DNA from: Actinomycetota bacterium
GTDB taxonomy: Bacteria; Actinomycetota; AC-67
NCBI GenBank assembly: GCA_040905475.1
Contig: JBBDRM010000069.1
Location: forward strand, 1 to 35,668
Direction of reading: 5' to 3'
Length of the DNA: 35,668 bases
A program made the translations under genes and the position numbers. Within the stretch, counting starts at the first letter, position 1; each line of letters starts with the position of its first letter. Of this stretch, positions 25,488-32,966 are shown one piece after another. The notes below the pieces were generated by a model. That model saw only the letters and a list, made by a program, of their open reading frames with translations, was not told the DNA's origin and did no database searches.

Positions 25488-26642
25488 CTGAACGACTATC
25501 CGCGCGACGCCGCAGCCATCGTGGGCGTCGGGCACACCGAGTTCTCGAAGAACATCGGGCGGCCCGAGCGGACGATCGCGCTCGAGGCCATCAAGATGGC
25601 GCTCGACGACGCCGGCCTGACCGCGAAAGACGTCGACGGCCTGGTCAAGTTCTCGCTCGAGAACACCATGGAGGTCGAGATCGTCCGGAACCTCGGCATC
25701 CCGAACCTCTCGTTCTTCGGGGACGTCGGTTACGGCGGCGGCGCGGGCTGCGGCGCGGTCGGGCACGCGGCGATGGCGATCGCGACCGGCGTGGCGGAGA
25801 CCGTCGTCGTCTGGCGTGCCCGGAATCGCGGATCCGGCGGGCGGCCGTGGGCGACGCGACCCACGAACAAGCAGCCCGGCGAGATGCAGTGGTTCCTGCC
25901 GTTCGGCCTGTCGCGTCCGGTGGATCAGATCGCGATGCTGACGCGCCGCCACATGATCGAATACGGCACCACCCAGGAGCACCTCGGCCATGTGGCGACG
26001 TCGGTCCGCGAGCACGCGACCCGGAACCCGAACGCCATGATGCGCAAGCCGATGACAATGGATGACTACCTGGCCGCGCGCTGGGTGTCCGAACCGCTGC
26101 GCCTCTTCGACTGCTGCCTCGAGTCGGACGGCGCGCTCGCGTTCGTGCTGACCACGCCCGAGCGGGCCGCGGCGCTGAAGCAGCCGGCCGTGTTGGTGCG
26201 GGCGGCGTCGCAAGGGATCGGGCCCGACCACCTCGTGATGGCGAACTACTTCACGGCGAACCCGCTTGACACGCCGGCCCGGTACGCAGCGCAGGAGCTG
26301 TGGCGGCTCGCCGGGATGGGGCCCGACGAGATCGACTGCGCCCAGTTCTACGACGCGTTCTCGCCGCTGATCGTGATCTCGCTCGAAGAGTACGGCTTCT
26401 GCAAGCCCGGCGAGGGTGGGCCGTTCGCGGCCGAAGGCAATCTGAAGCTGGGCGGTGCGTTGCCCTCGAACACCAGCGGCTCGTCGCTGTCCGAGGCGTA
26501 CGTTCACGGGATGAACCTGATCCTCGAGGGCGTGCGCCAGCTGCGCGGCACGTCGACGTCGCAGGTCGAAAACTGCGAGAACGTGCTCGTCACGAGCGGC
26601 AACGGTGTGCCGACGTCGTCGCTGGTATTGAGGAAGCCTTGA
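25488..26642 (+). CDS. thiolase-fold lipid-transfer-type protein (Ltp2/SCPx-like), first copy
   Basis: This protein of about 384 residues has the thiolase superfamily fold, closest in pattern to actinobacterial lipid-transfer proteins. In steroid side-chain breakdown Ltp2 is a retro-aldolase that works in complex with a DUF35 protein. A Cys codon at 25749-25751 (GGAGCGAVGH) stands near the nucleophile position, FYDAFSP and SEAYVHGMN supply the family Tyr/His motifs, and EGVRQLRGTSTSQV leads to the C-terminus. No ATG, GTG or TTG exists between the in-frame stop at 25461 and GTG 25521; that GTG would truncate the first strand (AAIVGVGHTEF). CTG 25488, preceded by GGGGAGG, gives the natural start and is proposed. 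The DUF35 gene overlaps its stop. Thiolytic activity cannot be excluded. Confidence 0.85.
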   Translation: MNDYPRDAAAIVGVGHTEFSKNIGRPERTIALEAIKMALDDAGLTAKDVDGLVKFSLENTMEVEIVRNLGIPNLSFFGDVGYGGGAGCGAVGHAAMAIATGVAETVVVWRARNRGSGGRPWATRPTNKQPGEMQWFLPFGLSRPVDQIAMLTRRHMIEYGTTQEHLGHVATSVREHATRNPNAMMRKPMTMDDYLAARWVSEPLRLFDCCLESDGALAFVLTTPERAAALKQPAVLVRAASQGIGPDHLVMANYFTANPLDTPARYAAQELWRLAGMGPDEIDCAQFYDAFSPLIVISLEEYGFCKPGEGGPFAAEGNLKLGGALPSNTSGSSLSEAYVHGMNLILEGVRQLRGTSTSQVENCENVLVTSGNGVPTSSLVLRKP

Positions 26643-27052
26643 GTTCCCAGCCGCTCCGTCCCGTGCCGGGCCCCGACGATGCCTCGGAGCCCTTCTGGGA
26701 AGCGTGCGCGCGGCACGTGCTCTTGCTGCAGGCGTGCGGGGGATGCGGCACGCTGCGGTTCCCACCGCGCCCCATGTGTCCCCGGTGCAACTCGTTCGAG
26801 CAGGCGTGGGTGCCGGCTTCGGGTCGTGGACGGGTCTGGTCCTGGGTGATCGCCCACCCGCCCGTGCTCCCGGCGTTCGCCGACCGCGCGCCGTACAACG
26901 TGATCGTCGTCGAGCTCGACGAAGGGGTGCGGATGATCGGCAACTTGCTCGAAACGCCGAACGAGGAGATCGCCGAGGGCATGCCCATAGAGGTCGCGTG
27001 GGAGGACGTCGAGGACGGCGTTAGCCTTCCGCAATGGAGACCGACTCAGTGA
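26639..27052 (+). CDS. DUF35/OB-fold acyl-CoA-associated zinc-ribbon protein (ChsH2-like), first copy
   Basis: The 137-residue protein has an N-terminal rubredoxin-like zinc ribbon, CGGCGTLRFPPRPMCPRCN (two CxxC pairs), followed by an OB-fold domain (GRGRVWSWVIAHPP through VVELDEGVRMIGNL). Such proteins partner thiolase-fold enzymes; in the ChsH2/Ltp2 case the DUF35 domain is needed for the aldolase. The TTG at 26639 overlaps the thiolase stop as TTGA, supporting tight coupling and a complex with that protein. The preceding helix, EPFWEACARHVLLLQAC, is also typical for the family. Confidence 0.9.
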   Translation: MSSQPLRPVPGPDDASEPFWEACARHVLLLQACGGCGTLRFPPRPMCPRCNSFEQAWVPASGRGRVWSWVIAHPPVLPAFADRAPYNVIVVELDEGVRMIGNLLETPNEEIAEGMPIEVAWEDVEDGVSLPQWRPTQ

Positions 27053-27065
27053 AGGGGTGCCGACG

Positions 27066-27893
27066 ATGACCGACGACGCGACGAGGGATAGCCTCAAGAT
27101 CTGGGATGCGCTCGCACCCGCTTACGAGCAGTACCGCGTGTTCATGAAGGTGACCGAGAATCCCGTCACCGAGCGGATGATCGCCGCGATGGAAGCCAAG
27201 CCCGGCGACACCATCCTCGAGCTCACCGCCGGGCCTGGGGAACTCGGCCTGACGCTCGCCGAGGACCGGCCAGACGTAAACGTGATCATCAGCGACTTCG
27301 CGCCGAGCATGGTCTCGATCGCCGAAACCAACACCAAGGAGCGTCGGGTGTCGAACGTCGAGACGCGCGTCATCGACGCGCAAGCGATCGACCTCCCCGA
27401 CGCGTCCGTGGACGGAGTGCTGTCGCGCTACGGCCTGATGCTCGTCCCGGACGTGGCAAAGGCGTTCGCGGAGATCCGGCGCGTCCTCAAGCCGGGCCGC
27501 ACGCTGGCGTACGCGGTGTGGGGTCCCTTGGAGACGAACCCGTGGATGATGATGCTCGGCGCGGTCCTGATGCAGCGCGGGCACTTCACGCCTCCTCCCG
27601 GCGGGGGGTTCTTCCCGCTGACCAAGGAGGAGGACAACAAAGCCGCCGCGTCGGCGGCCGGCTTCGCGCACGTAGAGGTCGAGACGATCGACCATCCCCA
27701 CGAGCATCCGAGCTTCGAGAGCTACTGGGAACTCTCCACAGGTTGCTCGGGACCTCTGGTGCCGATCGTCGAGAGCCTCTCCGAAGATGAGCGCAAGGCC
27801 GTGCGCGCTCAGATCGAGGAATACACCGCGTCGTTCCGTTCCGGCAATGGGATGAGTTTCCCGTCCCGGCGACTCTTCGTGCGAGCGTCGTGA
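27066..27893 (+). CDS. SAM-dependent methyltransferase (UbiE-like)
   Basis: The 275-residue protein has a methyltransferase core: PGDTILELTAGPGELGL as motif I, VIISDFAPSMV as the ribose-binding acidic strand end, ARDLP-like QAIDLPDASVDGVLSRYGL as motif II/III, and RRVLKPGRTLAYAVWGP. ATG 27066 was preferred to GTG 27057 because GAAGGGG lies eight bases before it. The gene starts 13 bases after the DUF35 stop, and its own stop overlaps the acyl-CoA synthetase start as GTGA. A methyltransferase inside a thiolase/CoA-ligase operon is unexpected for a purely degradative pathway; it may modify the substrate or act as an accessory. Acceptor unknown. Confidence 0.9.
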   Translation: MTDDATRDSLKIWDALAPAYEQYRVFMKVTENPVTERMIAAMEAKPGDTILELTAGPGELGLTLAEDRPDVNVIISDFAPSMVSIAETNTKERRVSNVETRVIDAQAIDLPDASVDGVLSRYGLMLVPDVAKAFAEIRRVLKPGRTLAYAVWGPLETNPWMMMLGAVLMQRGHFTPPPGGGFFPLTKEEDNKAAASAAGFAHVEVETIDHPHEHPSFESYWELSTGCSGPLVPIVESLSEDERKAVRAQIEEYTASFRSGNGMSFPSRRLFVRAS

Positions 27894-29962
27894 CGGCCGG
27901 GCTCGATCGCTTCTTCCACCCGCGCACGATCGCGGTGATCGGCGCGACCGACGACAAGCGCAAGCCCGGCTACGCGCTGCTCATGAAGGTCAAGGCCCGC
28001 GCCGATCGCGACGGCGCCACCGTTTACGGAGTGAACCCGCGCCTCACCGACATAGACGGGATCGCGTGCTACCCCACGCTCGAGGAGGTCCCTGCCGACA
28101 TCGACGTCGCCGTGATCATGATCGGCGACGCCGAGAAGGGCCTCCGCGACGCCGTCGCCAAGAAGGCGCGCTTCGCGGTGATCTTCACTGCCGGCTTCCG
28201 CGAGGTCGGCGCCGAGGGCGCGAAGCGCGAGGAGGAGCTCGCCAAGATCGCACGCGACGGCGGGGTGCGACTCTTCGGCCCCAACACGAACGTCAACGCG
28301 TTCGAGATGTTCCCCGAGACCGACGGGAAGAAGCTCGCGCTGATCACGCAGTCGGGTCACCAGGGTCGGCCGATCGCGCAAGGCGTCGAGCTCGGCATCG
28401 GCGTGAAGTACTGGGCACCGACCGGGAACGAGGCCGACCTCGAGTCGGCCGACTTCATCGAGTACTTCGTCGACCTGCCCGACGTCGCCGTGGTCTCCGC
28501 GTATATCGAGGGATTCAAGTCGATCCCCCGCCTCAAGGCCGCGGCCGAGAAGGCCGCGCGCGCCGGCAAGCCGATCGTGCTCGTGAAGATCGGGCGGACC
28601 GAGGCCGGGCAGCGGATGGCGATGGCGCACACCGGGCACCTGACCGGATCGGACGATGTGATGAGCGCCTTCTTCCGTCAGTACGGGATGGTGCGGGTGG
28701 ACGACCTCGACGAGCTGCTCGAGACCTCGGCTCTGTTCACGCGGCTCCCGCGTCCGAACGGCGAGGGCTTGTGCGTCTACGCGATCTCCGGCGGGACGGG
28801 AGCGCACATGGCCGACCTCTGCGCATGGGGCGGGCTGACGCTTCCAACGCTGACGGAGGGATCGCAGCAGAAGCTCCGCGAGGCGATTCCCGACTATCTC
28901 ACGGTGTCGAACCCGGTCGACAACGGGGCGCAGGTCGTTCGGAAGGGCGGGCTGAACAAGCAGTGCATCGACATCTGCCTCGACGACCCGAACGTCGACA
29001 TCCTCGTCTGTCCGATCACCGGGATCCTGCCATCGATGTCGAAGGTCGTCGCCGGCGACATCGTCGACGCGTACAAAGAAGCGAAGAAGCCGGTCATCGT
29101 GATCTGGGGTTCGCCGGTGACCGACGAGGAGGGCTATCGGATCCTCGTCGATGGCGGCGTCCCGATGTTCCGCTCGTTCCGCTCCTTCGTGGTCGGCCTG
29201 CGCCGGTACCTGGACTACTGGAAGTTCCTCTCGACCTTCGAGGAGCGCGTCGCGCCGGCGCCGCGAGTGCCGAGCGGCTTCGAGACGATGCTCGCCGGTT
29301 CGGGGGCGCTGTCCGAGTACGACTCGGCGTCGCTCGCCGCGCAGTTCGGCGTTCCGTTCGCGCGATCGGCCTTGTGCGAGACCGAGGAGAAGGCGGTCGA
29401 CGCGGCTTCGAAGCTCGGCGGGCGCGTCGTGATGAAGGCGTGTGGGTCCGGGATCCTGCACAAGTCCGACGCGGGACTCGTTCGCATCGGCGTGACCGAC
29501 CCAGCGGCGACCTTCCGTGAGCTCGACGCGGCCGGACGGGAGCACGCCGGCGACGCCGGCTACGACGGCGTGCTCGTGCAGGAGCTCGCGGACGACGGCG
29601 AAGAGGTGATCGTCGGGTTCACGAACGATCCCCTGTTCGGGCCGGTCGTCCTGTTCGGGCTCGGCGGGATCTTCGTCGAGGTCTTGAAAGATTTCGCGCT
29701 CCGCGTCGCCCCGCTGACCCGGCGCGACGCCGAAGAGATGATCCGCGAGGTCAAAGGCTTCCCGCTGCTCGACGGCGCACGCGGCCGCCCGAAAGCCGAC
29801 GTCGACGCGCTCGCCGACCTGCTCATGAAGGTGTCGCAGATGGCGTGCGAGGTCGGCGGCCGGGTCTCCGAACTGGACCTGAACCCGGTGCGGGTCCGGC
29901 CTGCCGGGCAAGGCGTTATCGCACTCGACGCCCTGGTGGTGCGTGCTCTCGGGAGCGTCTGA
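27890..29962 (+). CDS. ADP-forming acyl-CoA synthetase (fused CoA-binding and ATP-grasp)
   Basis: The 690-residue protein has the NDP-forming acyl-CoA synthetase layout: CoA-binding Rossmann domain (about 5-130, TIAVIGATDDKRKPGY), succinyl-CoA-ligase-like domains (about 145-450, LITQSGHQGRP, then IGRTEAGQRMAMAHTGHLTGS) and an ATP-grasp domain (about 465-690, GFETMLAGSGALSEYDSASL, VVMKACGSGILHKSDAGLV, ELDLNPVRVRP). His247 in AHTGHLTGS matches the place of the phosphorylated His in this family. It would activate a carboxylic acid with CoA and ATP, giving ADP. The GTG at 27890 overlaps the methyltransferase stop as GTGA. It likely primes the substrate for the thiolase-fold enzymes; the acid is unknown. 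Confidence 0.93.
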   Translation: MTAGLDRFFHPRTIAVIGATDDKRKPGYALLMKVKARADRDGATVYGVNPRLTDIDGIACYPTLEEVPADIDVAVIMIGDAEKGLRDAVAKKARFAVIFTAGFREVGAEGAKREEELAKIARDGGVRLFGPNTNVNAFEMFPETDGKKLALITQSGHQGRPIAQGVELGIGVKYWAPTGNEADLESADFIEYFVDLPDVAVVSAYIEGFKSIPRLKAAAEKAARAGKPIVLVKIGRTEAGQRMAMAHTGHLTGSDDVMSAFFRQYGMVRVDDLDELLETSALFTRLPRPNGEGLCVYAISGGTGAHMADLCAWGGLTLPTLTEGSQQKLREAIPDYLTVSNPVDNGAQVVRKGGLNKQCIDICLDDPNVDILVCPITGILPSMSKVVAGDIVDAYKEAKKPVIVIWGSPVTDEEGYRILVDGGVPMFRSFRSFVVGLRRYLDYWKFLSTFEERVAPAPRVPSGFETMLAGSGALSEYDSASLAAQFGVPFARSALCETEEKAVDAASKLGGRVVMKACGSGILHKSDAGLVRIGVTDPAATFRELDAAGREHAGDAGYDGVLVQELADDGEEVIVGFTNDPLFGPVVLFGLGGIFVEVLKDFALRVAPLTRRDAEEMIREVKGFPLLDGARGRPKADVDALADLLMKVSQMACEVGGRVSELDLNPVRVRPAGQGVIALDALVVRALGSV

Positions 29963-29990
29963 CGTGTCAGACATGTCTGACGTGTTTCAG
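29958..29990. promoter_or_regulatory. palindromic repeats after the acyl-CoA synthetase gene
   Basis: An 11-base direct repeat GTCTGACGTGT occurs at 29958-29968 and 29976-29986, 18 bases apart. Between and across them is a perfect 16-base palindrome, GTCAGACATGTCTGAC (29966-29981). The first repeat includes the stop codon of the preceding gene. The site uses the same CTGAC/GTCAG words as the operators at 21941 and 25432 but with different spacing, so it may bind the same or a related TetR protein. It lacks the loop and T-run of a terminator. Confidence 0.5.
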
Positions 29991-30022
29991 AAACCCTTGC
30001 GAACACATCGCCTCCTCCCGAT

Positions 30023-30051
30023 GTGACAGTTGTGACTGCCGTGACTGTCAC
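30023..30051. promoter_or_regulatory. GTGAC direct and inverted repeats before the second thiolase operon
   Basis: GTGAC is repeated three times with a nine-base period (30023, 30032 and 30041). The outer words GTGACAGT (30023-30030) and ACTGTCAC (30044-30051) form a perfect eight-base inverted repeat around 13 bases. The cluster ends 36 bases before the GTG start at 30088. It is a good candidate for an operator of the second thiolase/DUF35 operon. Confidence 0.5.
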
Positions 30052-30087
30052 CTGCGGGAAGAGGGTTCGCTCCCCGGGTGAACCGGC

Positions 30088-31275
30088 GTGAACGCGACGA
30101 TCGTCGGGATCGGCGAGACCCGATACACGAAGTGGGGCGGGATCTCGGATCAGAGCGAGTTCTCGCTCGCGTGCGAGGCGATCCTCAAGGCCCTCGACGA
30201 CGCCGGGCTGACGGCCGACGATGTCGACGGCCTCGCAAGCTTCGCAGGGGATCGCAACGAGGCGATCCTCGTCGCGCAGGCACTCGGCATCCCCGAGCTG
30301 CGATTCGCCGACATGGTCTGGCTCCCCGGCGGCGGCGGCGCTCCGGCAAGCGTCGGCCACGCGGCGCTCGCGATCGAATCCAAACGTGCCGAGGTGGTCG
30401 TCGCCTACCGCTCGCTGTGTCAGGGGCAGTTCGTCCGCTTCGGCGCCGGGCCCGAGCAGGTCTGGCCGAAGGTCGAGCGCGGTTTCCTAGTCGCGCGCGA
30501 TCTGGTCGAGGCCGAGTTCGGCTGGATGGTGCCGTACGGCGTCTACAACGCGACGACCGGCATGGCGATGATCGTCCGCCGGCACATGCACCTCTACGGG
30601 ACGACGACCGAGCAGATGGGCCTCGTCGCGGTGCAGACGCGCGCGCACGCGAACCGCAACCCGCGGGCCGTGATGCACGGCCGCCCGATGACGCTCGAGG
30701 ACCATGCCTCCTCGCCGATGGTCGCCGACCCGCTGCGCCGGTTCGACTGCTGCCTCGAGTCAGACGGCGCCGCGGCGGTGGTCGTCACGACGACCGAGCG
30801 CGCGCGGAACGCAAAGTCGAAGCCCGTCGAGCTGCTCGGGTACGAGGAGGCGGTCGGTCCTCGCTACGGCTACGCCGGGTTCGCGAACCACAACATGCCG
30901 GAGGAGGACTACACGACCGGCGGCGGCACCCGCGTCGCGAGCAGACTGTGGGAGTCGACCGGCGTGAACCCAAGCGACGTCGACGTCGCGCAGATCTACG
31001 ACCACTACACGGGGATGGTGCTCATCGCGTTCGAGGACTTCGCCTTCTGCGAGCGCGGCGAGGGCGGCCCGTTCGCCGAAGATGGCTCGCTGCCTTTCAA
31101 CACCGCCGGCGGGTCGTTGTCCGAGGCGTACGTGCACGGCCTCAACCATGTGGTCGAGGGGGTGCGCCAGCTCCGTGGAGAATCCACGAGCCAGGTCGAC
31201 GGCGCCGAGCTCTGTCTGGTGACCGGCGCCGCAGGCGTCCCGGGCAGCGCGCTGTTGCTGGGGCGGACGCGATGA
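30088..31275 (+). CDS. thiolase-fold lipid-transfer-type protein (Ltp2-like), second copy, no nucleophilic Cys
   Basis: The 395-residue protein resembles the one at 25488 along its length (NATIVGIGETRYTKWGG at the N-terminus, DCCLESDGAAAVVV, FCERGEGGPFAEDG, SEAYVHGLN, EGVRQLRGESTSQV). At the position of the Cys in the first copy it has Pro (GGGGAPASVGH), so ordinary thiolysis is ruled out. This fits the aldolase-type Ltp2 enzymes, which lack the Cys and use Tyr; candidate Tyr are in IYDHYTG and SEAYVHG. GTG 30088 was chosen because it gives a natural first strand. Its stop overlaps a DUF35 gene (ATGA), the expected partner. It heads a four-gene operon. Confidence 0.9.
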   Translation: MNATIVGIGETRYTKWGGISDQSEFSLACEAILKALDDAGLTADDVDGLASFAGDRNEAILVAQALGIPELRFADMVWLPGGGGAPASVGHAALAIESKRAEVVVAYRSLCQGQFVRFGAGPEQVWPKVERGFLVARDLVEAEFGWMVPYGVYNATTGMAMIVRRHMHLYGTTTEQMGLVAVQTRAHANRNPRAVMHGRPMTLEDHASSPMVADPLRRFDCCLESDGAAAVVVTTTERARNAKSKPVELLGYEEAVGPRYGYAGFANHNMPEEDYTTGGGTRVASRLWESTGVNPSDVDVAQIYDHYTGMVLIAFEDFAFCERGEGGPFAEDGSLPFNTAGGSLSEAYVHGLNHVVEGVRQLRGESTSQVDGAELCLVTGAAGVPGSALLLGRTR

Positions 31276-31688
31276 CCTACTTCCCCGACGGGATGATCCC
31301 GCCGCCGGTCTCGCTCGACACGGCGCCGTTCTGGGATGCGGCGAAGGAGCACCGGTTGGTGCTGCAGCGCTGCAGTACCTGCGAGCGCTTCCAGCATCCG
31401 CCGGGCCCGGTGTGCCATCGGTGCCGCGGCTCGAACCTCGCCTGGCGCGACGTCGAAGGACGCGGAACCGTCTACACCTACACCTGGGTGCACAAGGCGT
31501 TCGTGCCGGCCCTGCAAAAGCAGCTCCCGTACGCCGTCGCGGTGATCGAGCTCCCCGGCGCGGAGAAGACCCGATTCGTCTCCAACGTCGTCGAGGTGAC
31601 ACCGGACACGCTGACCGTCGGCCTGCCGGTCGAACTGGTCTGGGACGACTACGCCGAGCTATCCGTGCCACGCTTCAAGCCGGTATGA
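31272..31688 (+). CDS. DUF35/OB-fold zinc-ribbon protein (ChsH2-like), second copy
   Basis: The 138-residue protein has the DUF35 arrangement: SLDTAPFWDAAKEHRLVLQ as the N-terminal helix, a zinc ribbon CSTCERFQHPPGPVCHRCRG with two CxxC pairs, and an OB-fold (GRGTVYTYTWVHKAF to VAVIELPGAEKTRFVSNVV). It partners the thiolase-fold protein encoded just upstream, with which it overlaps as ATGA. It shares the domain order but not close sequence with the copy at 26639, so the two pairs probably act on different substrates. Its stop overlaps the SRPBCC gene start, again as ATGA. Confidence 0.92.
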   Translation: MTYFPDGMIPPPVSLDTAPFWDAAKEHRLVLQRCSTCERFQHPPGPVCHRCRGSNLAWRDVEGRGTVYTYTWVHKAFVPALQKQLPYAVAVIELPGAEKTRFVSNVVEVTPDTLTVGLPVELVWDDYAELSVPRFKPV

Positions 31689-32152
31689 GGGAGCACCGGT
31701 TCACGCTCGACATCCCGCACCCGCCCGAGCGGGTCTGGCGGCTCTTCCAGCGCTACGACCTGTGGACGCAGTACGCGCCGATGGTGATCGGGGTCGAGGT
31801 CGTCCACCCCGGCGACGCGAACGGCAACGGGCTCCTGCGGCGCGTGATCTACAAGATGCCGTTCGGCCGCAAGGGGGCGGCGCTCGAGCTCGTCACCGAC
31901 GTCGAGCCCGACCGCGGCTACACCTACACGATGCTCTCGAAGAAGCCGGGCAACGATCAGACCGGACGGGTGCGGCTCGACCCGGTCGGCGCGAACGCGA
32001 CCCGACTGCATTTCGAGGAGCGCTACAACCTGACGAGCCCGGTCTTCAAGCACTTCGAGGCGCAGATCTACCGCTTCATCAACAAGCAGAACGAAACGTC
32101 GATGCGCCGGGCGTCCGCGTTCCTGACGGCGCACCCCGACCTCGAACTGTAG
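31685..32152 (+). CDS. SRPBCC (START/polyketide-cyclase-like) ligand-binding protein
   Basis: The 155-residue protein looks like a helix-grip SRPBCC domain: it starts with HRFTLDIPHPPERVWRLFQRYDLW, the usual first strand and helix, continues with VIGVEVVHPGD and LELVTDVEPDRGYTYTML, and ends in a long helix (SPVFKHFEAQIYRFINKQNE). Proteins of this fold hold hydrophobic ligands such as sterols, lipids or polyketides in a deep pocket. Located between the DUF35 and enoyl-CoA hydratase genes, it may carry or present a hydrophobic intermediate. The ATG at 31685 overlaps the DUF35 stop. No catalytic residues can be named. Confidence 0.85.
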   Translation: MREHRFTLDIPHPPERVWRLFQRYDLWTQYAPMVIGVEVVHPGDANGNGLLRRVIYKMPFGRKGAALELVTDVEPDRGYTYTMLSKKPGNDQTGRVRLDPVGANATRLHFEERYNLTSPVFKHFEAQIYRFINKQNETSMRRASAFLTAHPDLEL

Positions 32153-32162
32153 AGTCCCGCCC

Positions 32163-32966
32163 ATGTCGTTCGTGAACATCGAGAAGCCGCGCGAGGGCGT
32201 CACGCTCGTCACGCTCAACCGGCCCGAGCGTATGAACGCGATGGCGTTCGACGTGATGATCCCGTTCCGCGAGGCGCTCGAGGCGGTCGCGGTCGACAAC
32301 GAGACCCGCGTGGTCGTGGTGACCGGCGCCGGAGACGCGTTCTGTGCGGGTGCGGATCTGGAAGACCCGGGGATGGTGCCGAACATCGACGGGTTGACCG
32401 TCACGTCGATCGCGCGCCGGGCGCTGGGGCTCCTCGACGACGTGATCCTCGCGGTTCGGAAGATGCACCAGCCGGTGATCGCCGCCGTGAACGGACCCGC
32501 GATCGGCGGCGGATTCTGCCTCGCGCTCGCGTGCGACATCCGGCTCGGCTCGGAGCGCGCGTTCTTCCGCGCGGCCGGGATCAACAACGGCCTGACCGCG
32601 AGCGAGCTCGGGATCAGCTACCTGCTGCCGCGCGCGATCGGCGCGAGCCGCGCGTTCGACATCATGCTCACCGGGCGAGACGTGGACGCCGAGGAAGCCA
32701 ACCGCATCGGACTGCTCTCCAACGTTTACGCGCGCGAGCACCTGCTCGACCGCGCATACGCGCTCGCCGAGCGGATCATGGGCTTCAGCCGCGTCGGGAC
32801 CGAGATCACCAAGCGCATGCTGTGGTCGAGCATGGAGACCGGCAGCCTCCAAGCGCACATGGATCATGAGGGCATCGCGCAGCTCTACGTCCGGATGACC
32901 ACGCAGAACTTCGAGGAGTCGATCCGGGCCCGGAAAGAGAAGCGCCCGCCGATCTTCCGCGACTAA
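32163..32966 (+). CDS. enoyl-CoA hydratase/isomerase family protein
   Basis: The 267-residue crotonase-fold protein has the start VTLVTLNRPERMNAM, the oxyanion-hole segments DAFCAGADLED and AAVNGPAIGGGFCLALACD, and ASELGISYLLPRAIG. The Glu in SELG stands at the first catalytic Glu position. AEEANRIGLLSNV follows, where the usual second Glu region lies. It would hydrate or isomerise an enoyl-CoA made by an acyl-CoA dehydrogenase. It starts ten bases after the SRPBCC gene and ends the operon. Its TAA overlaps the stop of the convergent Old Yellow Enzyme-type gene in CTAA (32963-32966). Confidence 0.93.
   Translation: MSFVNIEKPREGVTLVTLNRPERMNAMAFDVMIPFREALEAVAVDNETRVVVVTGAGDAFCAGADLEDPGMVPNIDGLTVTSIARRALGLLDDVILAVRKMHQPVIAAVNGPAIGGGFCLALACDIRLGSERAFFRAAGINNGLTASELGISYLLPRAIGASRAFDIMLTGRDVDAEEANRIGLLSNVYAREHLLDRAYALAERIMGFSRVGTEITKRMLWSSMETGSLQAHMDHEGIAQLYVRMTTQNFEESIRARKEKRPPIFRD

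Noticed and set aside
27809-29974. A long minus-strand open frame antisense to the acyl-CoA synthetase
   Set aside because: It has no recognisable domain and mirrors codon bias of the real gene on the other strand.
29966-29981. The 16-base palindrome as an intrinsic terminator
   Set aside because: A perfect palindrome without a loop and without a T-run is poorly suited to termination; an operator is more likely.
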